NCBI GenBank assembly: GCA_017303805.1
Contig: JAFLBQ010000009.1
Span: 1-64,000, forward strand
Reading direction: 5' to 3'
DNA length: 64,000 nucleotides
Origin: Cytophagales bacterium
GTDB taxonomy: Bacteria; Bacteroidota; Bacteroidia; Cytophagales; Cyclobacteriaceae
Shown here: in pieces, positions 1 through 8,193 of the stretch
How the letters are laid out: each line of letters opens with the position of its first letter
Numbering within the stretch: the first letter of the stretch is position 1
Program-made: the position numbers and the translations under genes
The notes under the pieces: generated by a model
What the model saw: only the letters and a program-made list of their open reading frames with translations
Database searches by the model: none
Told to the model about the DNA's origin: nothing

Positions 1-54
1 CCCCGACCCTCTGCTTGTAAGGCAGATGCTCTGAACCAGCTGAGCTAAGCTCCC
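1..54 (-). tRNA. tRNA-Val (anticodon UAC), 3' part cut by window edge
   Basis: Read on the minus strand, the 5' end is GGGAGCT followed by TA, a D-arm (GCTC...GAGC) and a five-base-pair anticodon stem TCTGC/GCAGA enclosing the loop CTTACAA, so the anticodon is UAC (Val). Only 54 nt are present; the T-arm and the 3' acceptor strand lie beyond position 1. Confidence 0.93.
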
Positions 55-103
55 TATTTTTAAGGACTGCAAAGGTAAAAGAGAATTCTATTTGTGCAAA
101 AAA

Positions 104-709
104 TTATTTCCAATAATCATATTGCATGTAGCGGGCAGTTTCAAGGGCTACCTCCGGCCCCTGCAGTTTAGCAACCACATAAAAAGCCATATCTATACCT
201 GCCGAAACCCCGGCCGAAAGGATAAGCTTCCCATTATCCACATACCGTTGATCGGCCTGCACATTCGTTGTGGGCGAAATTTCTTTCAGGGTATCTACTG
301 CCATAAAATGCGTAGTGGCTTGTAACCCGTTTAGCAGTCCGGCTTTTGCTATAATCAATGCCCCGGTGCAAACTGAAAGCGCCAGTTCTGCTTTTGCGTA
401 TTGTTGCTTAACCCATTCCAGCATAGCGGGGTTATTCATTTCTCTGCGCGAACCAAAAGCTGTACCATCCGGATGGTATCCGCCCCCACCGGGCACCAGA
501 AAAATATCGGCAGCGGGCGCGGTTTCAAATAAATAAGTTGGTTGAATGATCAGGTTGTTGCGGGCCCCAATAGTTTCTTTTTCGGCCACCGTAAACACTT
601 CGTAAGGTGTGCCCTGGCTGCGTTTCCCGGTAACGGAAAAAACTTCAAACGGACCGGCAAAGTCCAGTACCTCAACTTCATCGAATAAAACAATCGCAAT
701 TTTTTTCAT
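104..709 (-). CDS. DJ-1/PfpI family protein (GATase1-like)
   Basis: This 201-residue protein has the DJ-1/PfpI fold signature. It starts with a Rossmann-like strand (KKIAIVLFDEVEVLDFAG) and carries the nucleophile elbow SVCTGA with Cys113. Asp16 in the LDFAGP segment matches the acidic residue of isonitrile hydratase (InhA)-like members. Members include cysteine hydrolases, isonitrile hydratases and the N-terminal domains of AraC regulators; no HTH domain follows here, so a stand-alone enzyme or chaperone-like protein is likely. It starts at ATG 709 and is transcribed away from the aldo/keto reductase. The exact substrate cannot be read from sequence. Confidence 0.85.
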   Translation of the reverse strand: MKKIAIVLFDEVEVLDFAGPFEVFSVTGKRSQGTPYEVFTVAEKETIGARNNLIIQPTYLFETAPAADIFLVPGGGGYHPDGTAFGSRREMNNPAMLEWVKQQYAKAELALSVCTGALIIAKAGLLNGLQATTHFMAVDTLKEISPTTNVQADQRYVDNGKLILSAGVSAGIDMAFYVVAKLQGPEVALETARYMQYDYWK

Positions 710-777
710 ATTGTGGCGGGGTGCAAACTTTTTTGATACAATCTGCCTTCTAACAAAAGTAATTAACCAATCAACAA

Positions 778-1799
778 ATGAACTTTAAACTTTTAGGCCA
801 ATCGGGGCTGCGGGTTTCCGAGTTAAGCCTGGGCACCATGGGCTTTGGTACCGAATGGAAGTGGGGCTGCGATAAAGAAACCAGCCGACAGATTTTTGAT
901 TTGTATGCGAATGCGGGCGGTAATTTTATTGATACAGCCAATCGCTACACCGAGGGCACATCAGAAAAATTTGTGGGTGACTTCATCGCAAAAGATCGCG
1001 ATCATTTTGTAGTAGCCACAAAGTATTCGCTGCGCGACCGATCAGGCGACTTGAACTTTGCCGGAAACCATCGAAAAAATTAATGCGCAGTGTAAAAGAG
1101 AGCTTGTGGCGATTGAACACAGACTACATAGACTTGTTGTGGGTGCATGCGTGGGATGGCTGGACCCCCACCGAAGAAATAATGAAGGGCCTGGAAGATT
1201 TGATTAGCAGAGGAGTTGTGCATTACATTGGAATAAGTGATACCCCCGCCTGGATTGTAAGCCAGGCCAATACGCTGGCGCAACTTCGCGGCTGGAATCA
1301 GTTTGTAGGCTTACAAATTGAATACAGCTTGATTCAGCGCACCGTAGAAGCCGAACTGCTGCCGATGGCCAAAGCATTTGGAATGACTGTTACACCTTGG
1401 GCACCGCTTGGCGGTGGTGTGCTAACCGGAAAATATTTGAAAGGAGATGGCGGCCGGCTGCCTGAATCCAGCGCGCGGTTAGGTGCCCGCGCCACGCAGA
1501 TAGCAACCAAAGTAGTTGAACTGGCTGCACACCTGGGCGTAACTCCGGGCCAGCTGGCTATTAACTGGACACGCCAGCATAAAGGACAATCAATTATTCC
1601 AATTGTGGGCGCAACAAAAGTTCATCAATTGGAAGATGTCTTAGGCTGCTTAACCTTCGAGATTCCCACCGAGGTAGTGAAGCAATTGAACGAAGCCTCG
1701 CAGGTAGAACTCCCTTTTCCACAAAAATTTTTAAACGAGCCAGGGGTTTTGGATGTACTGTACGGAGGTGTAAAAAATAAGATGAGCGATAGCCGGTAG
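778..1799 (+). pseudogene. Aldo/keto reductase, interrupted by a -1 frameshift
   Basis: Two adjacent frames together give one full-length aldo/keto reductase. The first (778-1083, 101 aa) begins MNFKLLGQSGLRVSELSLGT and holds the catalytic-region Asp-Tyr pair (FIDTANRYTEG); it ends GNHRKN at a stop at 1081-1083. The second continues in the -1 frame with LMRSVKESLWRL, exactly where family members read GNHRKN(L/M)xxSVxxSL, and runs to 1799. The join lies in C-GAA-AAA-AAT (A-AAA-AAT heptamer at 1074-1080). A one-base deletion in the A run, a sequencing error or programmed -1 slippage would each explain it. The family uses NADPH to reduce aldehydes and ketones. Downstream is an alpha/beta hydrolase on the same strand. 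Confidence 0.85.
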
Positions 1800-1836
1800 G
1801 AGGTAACTTGCGCGGGTTAAATTTAATTTAGAAGAA

Positions 1837-2658
1837 ATGAAGCGTGACAAAACAGCCACCGTAAACGGTGTAACCCTTAGCTATTCCGAGTCGGGCCAAC
1901 CGGGTGCAGTGCCGGTAATTTTTATTCATGGTTTCCCGTTTAGCAAAGCCACGTGGGCTGCACAGCAAAACGCACTGAAGGCTGATTACCATACGATTGC
2001 TTACGATGTGCGGGGCCATGGAAAATCAGAAGCCGGGCAAGCCACCTTTAGCATCGATTTGTTTGCCGATGATCTGTTAGCCTTGTTCGATGAATTAAAA
2101 ATTGAACGCGCGGTGGTGTGTGGCCTCTCGATGGGTGGCTACATCGCGCTTAACGCGATTCAGAAACAACCCCATCGCTTTGCAGGCCTGATATTAGCGG
2201 ATACACAATGCGGAGCCGATACACCGGAAGGCAGAGAAAAGCGTATGAAGACGATTGCCTTCATCAAAAAAAACGGCCTCGAGGTTTATGCCAATGAATC
2301 GTTGAAAAACTTGTTTGCCCCGGCTTCATTCCAATCCCGAAAGGAAGAAGTAGAATTTATCCATCAAACTATTTTGCAAACACCCGCAGCAGTTGTTTGC
2401 CGAACCTTGCAAGCGCTGGCCGACCGCACCGAAACTTGTTCGTGCTTGCCAAAGGTTGAAATTCCGGTTTTACTACTTGTTGGAAATGAAGATAAGATGA
2501 CTCCCCCGCAGGTAGCGCAGCACATGGCAAATGCTATAGCGGGTTCGGAGTTAATTATTATTGACAACGCTGGCCATCTTCCAAACCTGGAAGCGGCCGA
2601 TGAGTTTAATACGCACGTGTTGGCATTTTTAAAACGACTTGCAACTTTACCTGGTTAA
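1837..2658 (+). CDS. Alpha/beta hydrolase
   Basis: This 273-residue soluble alpha/beta hydrolase has the oxyanion-hole motif HGFP (residues 31-34), the nucleophile elbow GLSMGG with Ser98, a late acid residue in the VGNEDKMTPP segment and the catalytic histidine in NAGHLPNLE near residue 253, so the Ser-Asp-His triad is complete. There is no signal peptide, so it should act in the cytoplasm. It follows the aldo/keto reductase by 37 bp on the same strand and may be co-transcribed. Its stop overlaps the end of the convergent SDR gene by 4 bp. The substrate is unknown; esters, lactones or C-C bond cleavage products are typical. Confidence 0.9.
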   Translation: MKRDKTATVNGVTLSYSESGQPGAVPVIFIHGFPFSKATWAAQQNALKADYHTIAYDVRGHGKSEAGQATFSIDLFADDLLALFDELKIERAVVCGLSMGGYIALNAIQKQPHRFAGLILADTQCGADTPEGREKRMKTIAFIKKNGLEVYANESLKNLFAPASFQSRKEEVEFIHQTILQTPAAVVCRTLQALADRTETCSCLPKVEIPVLLLVGNEDKMTPPQVAQHMANAIAGSELIIIDNAGHLPNLEAADEFNTHVLAFLKRLATLPG

Positions 2659-3413
2659 TATGGCGAGGGGCTTACACTCGTCCAGCCACCATCTACAATT
2701 AATGTTTGGCCCGTAATGTGGCCTGCCGCTGGCGATACCAGAAACAAAACCGCAGCGGCAATGTCGCTGGTGGAAGCAGGCCTGCCAATGGGAGTTATGC
2801 GCGACCATGTAGCTTCATAGTCCGGATCGCTATTGGTGCGTTCGGTGGCGGTGGCTCCGGGCGCAACGGTATTGATAGTAATTCCGAAAGGTGAGAGTTC
2901 AACCACCAGATTTTTAGCAAGCATTTCCAACGCGGCTTTACTCATGCCGTAGGCGGCAAGATTTTTATGGGCCTGATGCCCGGTAACTGACGACATGAAC
3001 AAAATCCGGCCGCCTGTAGTTTGATCGCGCATTTTTTTTGCTGCCTGTTGAGCCAGAAAAAAACTTCCACCTAAGTTCAGGCGCATAACGCGAAAGAAAT
3101 CATCCGGGGTATAATCAAAGAAATCGCCAAACAACGTAATGCCGGCATTGGCAATTACAATATCAATCTTTCCAAAAGCAGCAATTGTTTCATCAACCAG
3201 GTTTTTTATAAAAGTGATTTCGCTGCAATCTCCACTTAAGGCCATACAACTTCCGTGCGCCTGGCGGATGGATGCTGCTGCCGATCCGGAAAGCGCAGAC
3301 TCCACATCGTTTAACATCACGTGGGCACCTTCGGCTGCTAACCTGCGGCAAATTTCCAAACCAATACCTTGCCCGGCACCGGTAACTATGGCAACCTGAT
3401 TTTTGAATCGCAT
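2655..3413 (-). CDS. SDR family NAD(P)-dependent oxidoreductase
   Basis: A classical short-chain dehydrogenase/reductase of 252 residues, with the TGAGQGIG dinucleotide-binding motif near the N-terminus, NAG (IANAG) in the middle, the catalytic Ser in MSSVTG, the YGMSK (YxxxK) active site, and the usual C-terminus ending in DGGW. An Asp (LNDVES) after the second strand suggests NAD(H) preference. I chose ATG at 3413; an in-frame TTG lies three codons upstream. The gene is convergent with the hydrolase and shares 4 bp with it. The substrate is not predictable. Confidence 0.9.
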   Translation of the reverse strand: MRFKNQVAIVTGAGQGIGLEICRRLAAEGAHVMLNDVESALSGSAAASIRQAHGSCMALSGDCSEITFIKNLVDETIAAFGKIDIVIANAGITLFGDFFDYTPDDFFRVMRLNLGGSFFLAQQAAKKMRDQTTGGRILFMSSVTGHQAHKNLAAYGMSKAALEMLAKNLVVELSPFGITINTVAPGATATERTNSDPDYEATWSRITPIGRPASTSDIAAAVLFLVSPAAGHITGQTLIVDGGWTSVSPSPY

Positions 3414-3531
3414 GGGTAGCAAAATCTTTAGTTACTTCTTCTCACAAACTAGAGGTTAACACATTGTGTTTTCAACGTATTACGCTGGGCTTAGCTTTCT
3501 GGGCACTTAAACACAGCGTTCGTAACCTCAG

Positions 3532-4029
3532 CTACAAGGTACTATTTCTGTAAGTTTCTAATAAGTAATGGTACCCTTGTTTTTGTGCGAGTGTAGTAAC
3601 AAGTGCAACCAACCTTCTGGTTTTGGTTGGGTTGGTTTTGGCATCTTCAACCCATTTGCTGTAGAAATTTTGAAAAAAGGGAGTTAGGGTTTTAAAAAAC
3701 CGGAGCGCTTCGGGTTCTTCTTTCAGGCACTGAAGCAAATCGGCCGATAATTTTGCTTTGGTTTCGTCAAGCTCCATTGCCACCGCTATTTTATCGCCAG
3801 CTTTTTTGCCGGTGGCTTTGCGCATGGCGGCATTAAAGGGCAGCAGGTACGATCCGTTGCCAAACGAGAGTAACGAAACGCGCTTGAATTCAAACGCATC
3901 AAGCCAGCCTCTTACCCGAAACGTTTTTTTGCCCGCCTTTAATTTTTTGATGTGGGCTGGTGTTACCACCAGGTAAGTCCAGCCACCCGGTTTGTTCTGT
4001 TTTTCAAGTTTGGCCGCAAAGCGAATCAC
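3532..4029 (-). CDS. YdeI/OmdA-type protein with DUF1905 domain
   Basis: The 165-residue protein has an N-terminal beta-barrel-like DUF1905 half (FAAKLEKQ...GWTYLVV, then KTFRVRGWLDAFEF and NGSYLLPFNA) and a C-terminal YdeI/OmpD-associated half (ALRFFKTLTPFFQNFYSKWVEDAKT...R). Homologues are linked to bacteriocin or envelope-stress protection in some bacteria, but the molecular role is not settled. No ATG lies nearby, so a GTG start at 4029 (or the in-frame GTG region just upstream) is likely. It lies 10 bp downstream of the ClC gene on the same strand and is probably co-transcribed with it. Confidence 0.8.
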   Translation of the reverse strand: MIRFAAKLEKQNKPGGWTYLVVTPAHIKKLKAGKKTFRVRGWLDAFEFKRVSLLSFGNGSYLLPFNAAMRKATGKKAGDKIAVAMELDETKAKLSADLLQCLKEEPEALRFFKTLTPFFQNFYSKWVEDAKTNPTKTRRLVALVTTLAQKQGYHYLLETYRNSTL

Positions 4030-4039
4030 TCACTAAAAA

Positions 4040-5818
4040 TTAAATTGTTTTCATCAGCTCAGCCCGGTATTCGGTAAGGATGCGAGCCTTCGATAAGAAC
4101 CCAAGGTATTGCTTCTCTTTTGTTACGGGTAGATTCCACTGCCGGGTTTCATCAAATTTTTTCAAGATCTCCGGAAGGCTGTCGTTAAAGTCAACCGCAT
4201 GGGCCTCGGTCATTACTTCCTTTACAAGCGTGGTGTCGTAAAGTTTGTCGTTAAAAATAATCTCGCGAATATGATCCAGGTGTACTACTCCTAAGAGTTC
4301 GCCCTGGCGGGTAACTACCGGAAAGGTGTTGCGCCTCGAAATAGAAACTACGCGCACCAATAACCGCAAGGTGTCATCGGGCCGGATGGCGGAAAAATTT
4401 TGTTCTAATAAATCCTGCAGATTGAGTTTGCTCAATAAAAACTGATCGCGGTTATCCACCGTCATATTGAGCAACTTCGAAAGCTTTTTGCCTTCCATAG
4501 AAAGCGGTTGAAAATACCGGGCCACCGTTAATGCCAGCGCAGCCACCAGCATAAGTGGAATGATGAGGTCGTAGCCACCGGTTATTTCGGCTATCAGGAA
4601 GATGGCGCAAAGCGGGGCGTAAAATACACCGCTTAAGATACCGGCCATCGCCACCAGCGTAAAATTGGTTTCGGGTATTTGTGCAATACCACTAAGGTTA
4701 ACCAACCGTGCAAACGCAAACCCCAGGTAAGCGCCCACAAAAAGCGAGGGCCCGAAGTTACCCCCGTTGCCGCCACTGCCTAAGGTTAGCCCAACGGCAA
4801 GCACCTTGGTAAATACGAGGGCTCCAATAAAAATAAGAATGGTAAAGTCGCCTTGCAGGTATTGATGAATAACGCTGCCATTGGTTACATCAAATGCGTT
4901 ATGGTTGGCAAGAAGTTTTATACTTTCATATCCTTCGCCAAACAGCGATGGAAACATCAACAAGAGTACGGCCAGTCCAAACCCGCCCAGTATAATCTTA
5001 GAACGGGTATTTTTTCGAGACGCAAAAAATTTCTCGGTCTTGTCGAGCATCCAGGCGTAGTATAAAGAAACAAACCCGGCCACCACGCCCAACAGAATGT
5101 AAAACGGCAGGTTGTGATAGTCGAAAGGTTGCTGCAGTGAAAAAGAAAGGATTATACCTTCGGCCAGAATTATTTTTGAAAGCAGCGCCCCCGTAGCTGC
5201 GGCCAGAATAATCGGGATAAAAGCGCCAACCGTAGCATCAGCTAATAAAACTTCAATGGCAAATAGCACCCCGGCAATGGGTGCATTAAAGGCGGCTGCA
5301 ATGCCGGCTGCGGCCCCACATGCCAAAAGAATTGTGCGATCTTTATACGAAAGATGAAAATAGCTGCCGAAAGATGAACCAATAGCCGAACCCGTGCTTA
5401 CCATGGGCGACTCCAACCCCACAGAACCTCCAAAGCCCACGGTAAGTGCGCTGGTAATTATATGCGAATAAGTTTGGCTTTGCTGAAGCCGGGAAGATTT
5501 GCGCGCAATGGCGTATCCAATCTCTGCGCTTCCTTTTCTGAAATTTCCTTTAAGACCGTACTTAATATAGATAACCGTAACGGTAATGCCCACCAATGGA
5601 AACAACGCAAACACATAAAACTGTTCGAAGTGCGTGGCGTAATAACTTACCCACACGCTAATGGTATGAACAAAAAATTTGAGGACAATGGCAGCCAATG
5701 CAGATACAATTCCCACTACAATACTGGAGACCATAAAAAACTGCCGTGGCGAAAGCTTCTTACGGGTATAAAACAAAACATGCCTTAGCATGCGAACTAA
5801 AAATCGAAAGGCATTCAT
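4040..5818 (-). CDS. ClC-family chloride channel with C-terminal CBS pair
   Basis: This 592-residue membrane protein has a ClC core (about residues 20-440) and two CBS domains (about 445-590). The gating glutamate lies in GLESP (Glu136) and the second anion-binding loop is GNFGP. At the position of the internal proton glutamate of E. coli ClC-ec1 (the second E of FIIEEM) this protein has Val190 (LFAIEV), as in vertebrate ClC channels, so a passive channel is more likely than a proton-coupled antiporter. The usual GSGIP loop is replaced by RKGSAEI. It starts at ATG 5818, divergent from the MarR gene, with the DUF1905 gene downstream. Confidence 0.92.
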   Translation of the reverse strand: MNAFRFLVRMLRHVLFYTRKKLSPRQFFMVSSIVVGIVSALAAIVLKFFVHTISVWVSYYATHFEQFYVFALFPLVGITVTVIYIKYGLKGNFRKGSAEIGYAIARKSSRLQQSQTYSHIITSALTVGFGGSVGLESPMVSTGSAIGSSFGSYFHLSYKDRTILLACGAAAGIAAAFNAPIAGVLFAIEVLLADATVGAFIPIILAAATGALLSKIILAEGIILSFSLQQPFDYHNLPFYILLGVVAGFVSLYYAWMLDKTEKFFASRKNTRSKIILGGFGLAVLLLMFPSLFGEGYESIKLLANHNAFDVTNGSVIHQYLQGDFTILIFIGALVFTKVLAVGLTLGSGGNGGNFGPSLFVGAYLGFAFARLVNLSGIAQIPETNFTLVAMAGILSGVFYAPLCAIFLIAEITGGYDLIIPLMLVAALALTVARYFQPLSMEGKKLSKLLNMTVDNRDQFLLSKLNLQDLLEQNFSAIRPDDTLRLLVRVVSISRRNTFPVVTRQGELLGVVHLDHIREIIFNDKLYDTTLVKEVMTEAHAVDFNDSLPEILKKFDETRQWNLPVTKEKQYLGFLSKARILTEYRAELMKTI

Positions 5819-5927
5819 TTGTACTGCAAATTAACGCCCGCTTGCTCAAATGCCATTTGATTTTTAGTAATTACTGGCAGGGTACATTATTTTTAGGTTG
5901 TAGCAAAATAGTTTTAGTAAAAGACCC

Positions 5928-6383
5928 ATGAAGTTAGAAGCAGAAATAAAACAAGAACGGTTTGAGAGCGAACACCAGAAGGCAGCCATTAATGTATTGC
6001 TTACCGCTAACTGGCTCTACAACCAAAACTCCCTTTTTCTAAAACAGTTCTTGCTAACGCCCGAGCAATTTAACGTGCTTCGCATTTTGCGCGGAAGCCA
6101 CCCCGCTACTCTAAAATTGCTGGATATACGAGACAGAATGATCGACAAAAACAGCAATTGCACCCGCCTCGTAGAAAAACTACGACAAAAGGGCTTTGTA
6201 AAACGCGAAGTGTGTGCGGCCAACCGCAGGCAAGTAGATATTTCAATTACACCCAAAGGCCTTTCGCTGTTGGCTAAAATAGACGGTCGCACTGCCGACA
6301 ATCCATGGCGGCAGCTTACCTCCAGGTTAACTAAATCCGAGTCTTCGGAATTAAATAGTATTTTGGATAAGATCCGCAGTTAG
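5928..6383 (+). CDS. MarR-family transcriptional regulator
   Basis: The 151-residue protein has the MarR winged-helix core: FNVLRILRG leads into the recognition helix (IRDRMIDKNSNCTRLVEKL) and the wing (VKREVCAANRRQVDISITPKG), flanked by dimerisation helices. One cysteine (Cys of NSNCTRL) lies in the recognition-helix region and another (VCAAN) at the wing, so thiol-based sensing is possible but not shown. It is transcribed divergently from the ClC gene. The 109-bp gap upstream contains GGTTGTAG and ATAGTTTTAG, loosely similar to the half-sites of the 22-bp dyad at 33402-33423, so a regulatory link is a weak hypothesis. Confidence 0.9.
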   Translation: MKLEAEIKQERFESEHQKAAINVLLTANWLYNQNSLFLKQFLLTPEQFNVLRILRGSHPATLKLLDIRDRMIDKNSNCTRLVEKLRQKGFVKREVCAANRRQVDISITPKGLSLLAKIDGRTADNPWRQLTSRLTKSESSELNSILDKIRS

Positions 6384-6733
6384 TTTATGCTGTTACCGGC
6401 TACAACTACAAGATAAACTTTTGATGTTGTAGGGCTATCCGGAATTTTATCAAAGATTCAGAAATCGATTGTACCCTTGATTCCAGCGCTTTTTAGCACT
6501 TCACAGCGTTGCTTTTTACCTTTTTGTTAAGTTACGATGTGTTTTTTATCATCATTTCTAAAAAACACATAGTTTTTTTGAAATGTGGCTTAAAAAATAT
6601 CCTTCCGTAATCGAATTCTATAAAAAATATTTAAAGATGGGTTAAAATTTACCCTATCATGTAGATTCTTGTGATAAAATTAAAAACCTAAACCCAACCC
6701 CAGATCAATTTCTAACCCTTAACCCATTTCACT
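6384..6733. other. 350-bp leader region of the amtB operon
   Basis: I see no credible gene in this AT-rich gap. It holds a weak dyad (CTACAAC near 6400, GTTGTAG near 6426) just after the MarR stop and a strong AT-rich inverted repeat (6537-6570, listed separately). No clear sigma-54 GG-N10-GC promoter is visible. The amtB start follows at 6734. Confidence 0.5.
6537..6570. repeat. Perfect 12-bp inverted repeat in the amtB leader
   Basis: Left arm ATGTGTTTTTTA (6537-6548) and right arm TAAAAAACACAT (6559-6570) are perfectly complementary around a 10-nt spacer. It lies about 165 bp before amtB, so it may be an operator or an RNA hairpin controlling the nitrogen operon, or a weak terminator of the MarR gene (no strong T tract follows on the plus strand). 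Confidence 0.6.
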
Positions 6734-8050
6734 ATGATTGATGTGCTACCCGATTCTACCTCCATTGACCCTGTTGCCCTGGCAGATTCCATCAGGGTAC
6801 TTTCGGCCCGGATAAACGAGGCCAAAGCAACTTCGCTATTTACTACCAACAACGTGTGGATGATTCTCTCCACCGCTTTGGTGTTTATTATGTCGCTAGG
6901 CTTCTCTTGTGTAGAGTCTGGCTTTACACAGGCAAAGAATACCGTAAATATTCTTTTCAAAAATACCGTTGATACTGCCATCGGCATTGTTGTTTTCGCC
7001 CTCTTCGGCTTTGCCATTATGTACCCCGGCACCTTTAACGGCTGGTTTGGCTTTGCTGGCTTTGGCTTAAACACGCCAGAAGATTACGACCCGATTTCGT
7101 ATGCCAGCGGACATTACACCTATTGGACAGACTTTTTATTTCAGGCCGTGTTTTGTGCTACTGCTGCTACGATTGTTTCGGGTGCAGTGGCCGAACGGAT
7201 TAAAATCAGCGCCTACTTCATCTTTACCTTATTTCTTACCGGATTAATCTACCCGATTTTAGGAAGCTGGAAGTGGGGTGGCGGTTGGCTTAACGACTAC
7301 GGCTTCTATGACTTTGCAGGGTCAACTATTGTGCATTCTGTGGGGGGCTGGGCTGCCTTGGCAGGTGCCATAATTGTAGGCCCGCGCCTGGGCAAGTACG
7401 ATAACGGAACCCCAAAAACATTTGCAAACTCATCGGTACCCTTGGCGGTGATAGGAGTGTTTCTCTTATGGTTAGGGTGGTTTGGCTTCAATGGGGGCTC
7501 GGTACTTTCGGCCGATCCGGAAACCATCTCGCTGGTTTGTGTTACCACTGCGCTTGCTGCTTGTACTGGTGCACTGGGCGCCCTGGTAGGAGGTCTTATT
7601 GCATTTAAAAGATTAGACCTTGGTATGGTGCTTAACGGTATTCTTGCCGGGTTGGTAGGCATTACAGCCGGGGCCGATCAAATGTCGCCCAACGAAGCGT
7701 TGCTTATCGGGTTGGTGTGTGGTCTGGTAGTTGTGTTTGCCGTAATCTTCTTCGACAAAGTAAAAATTGACGATCCCGTAGGTGCCATTGCGGTGCACCT
7801 GGTATGCGGCATTATCGGCACCCTGGCCGTAGGGGTGTTGGGTAAAATGGCCGGCTTCGATCAACTCATTAAGCAAGCGGTAGGCATTCTGGCCTACGGG
7901 GGTGGTGCGTTTGTGGGCTCGCTTCTTGTCTTCTTCATTCTTAATAAGATTATGAAAGGCGGTATTCGCGTATCGGCCGAGCATGAAAAAGAAGGACTTG
8001 ATAGCCATGAGCACGGCATGCGCGGCTACACCATAACCTATGAAGAATAA
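6734..8050 (+). CDS. amtB: Ammonium transporter, Amt/MEP family
   Basis: This 438-residue membrane protein moves ammonium/ammonia across the inner membrane. The twin histidines of the conducting pore are visible as His201 (DFAGSTIVH) and His355 (GAIAVH), and the typical block DFLFQAVFCATAATIVSGA precedes AERIK. There are about eleven membrane helices after a roughly 35-residue N-terminal extension, and a short C-terminal cytoplasmic tail rich in charged residues (VSAEHEKEGLDSHEHG). It is first in an operon with a porin and glutamine synthetase. No P-II (glnK) gene is adjacent, unlike the common glnK-amtB arrangement. Confidence 0.96.
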   Translation: MIDVLPDSTSIDPVALADSIRVLSARINEAKATSLFTTNNVWMILSTALVFIMSLGFSCVESGFTQAKNTVNILFKNTVDTAIGIVVFALFGFAIMYPGTFNGWFGFAGFGLNTPEDYDPISYASGHYTYWTDFLFQAVFCATAATIVSGAVAERIKISAYFIFTLFLTGLIYPILGSWKWGGGWLNDYGFYDFAGSTIVHSVGGWAALAGAIIVGPRLGKYDNGTPKTFANSSVPLAVIGVFLLWLGWFGFNGGSVLSADPETISLVCVTTALAACTGALGALVGGLIAFKRLDLGMVLNGILAGLVGITAGADQMSPNEALLIGLVCGLVVVFAVIFFDKVKIDDPVGAIAVHLVCGIIGTLAVGVLGKMAGFDQLIKQAVGILAYGGGAFVGSLLVFFILNKIMKGGIRVSAEHEKEGLDSHEHGMRGYTITYEE

Positions 8051-8063
8051 TTAAAAAAATCTT

Positions 8064-8100
8064 GCCGATTACAACTGGCCAGGCGGGCCGGTTGTAAGGC
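8064..8100 (+). promoter_or_regulatory. Strong intercistronic hairpin between amtB and the porin
   Basis: TTACAACTGGCC (8069-8080) pairs with GGCCGGTTGTAA (8086-8097) through 12 bp with a single T-G wobble and a 5-nt loop; GCC (8064-8066) and GGC (8098-8100) extend the stem. No T tract follows on the plus strand (the next bases are A-rich), so it looks more like a stability or processing element than a terminator. It would allow different levels of amtB and of the downstream porin and GS. Confidence 0.6.
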
Positions 8101-8193
8101 AGGCAAAAAAACACCAGGAAGTCTCAGCTGAATAATTGCAGTCATCCACTGAGAATCTCCCTGGCCATTGTAAAAAATACAACCCTTAAAATT

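Noticed and set aside
6384-6733. Sigma-54 promoter before amtB
   Set aside because: No GG-N10-GC element with the right flanks was found.
7306-8014. Minus-strand open frames inside amtB
   Set aside because: They are shadows of the amtB coding frame, with no domain or start context.
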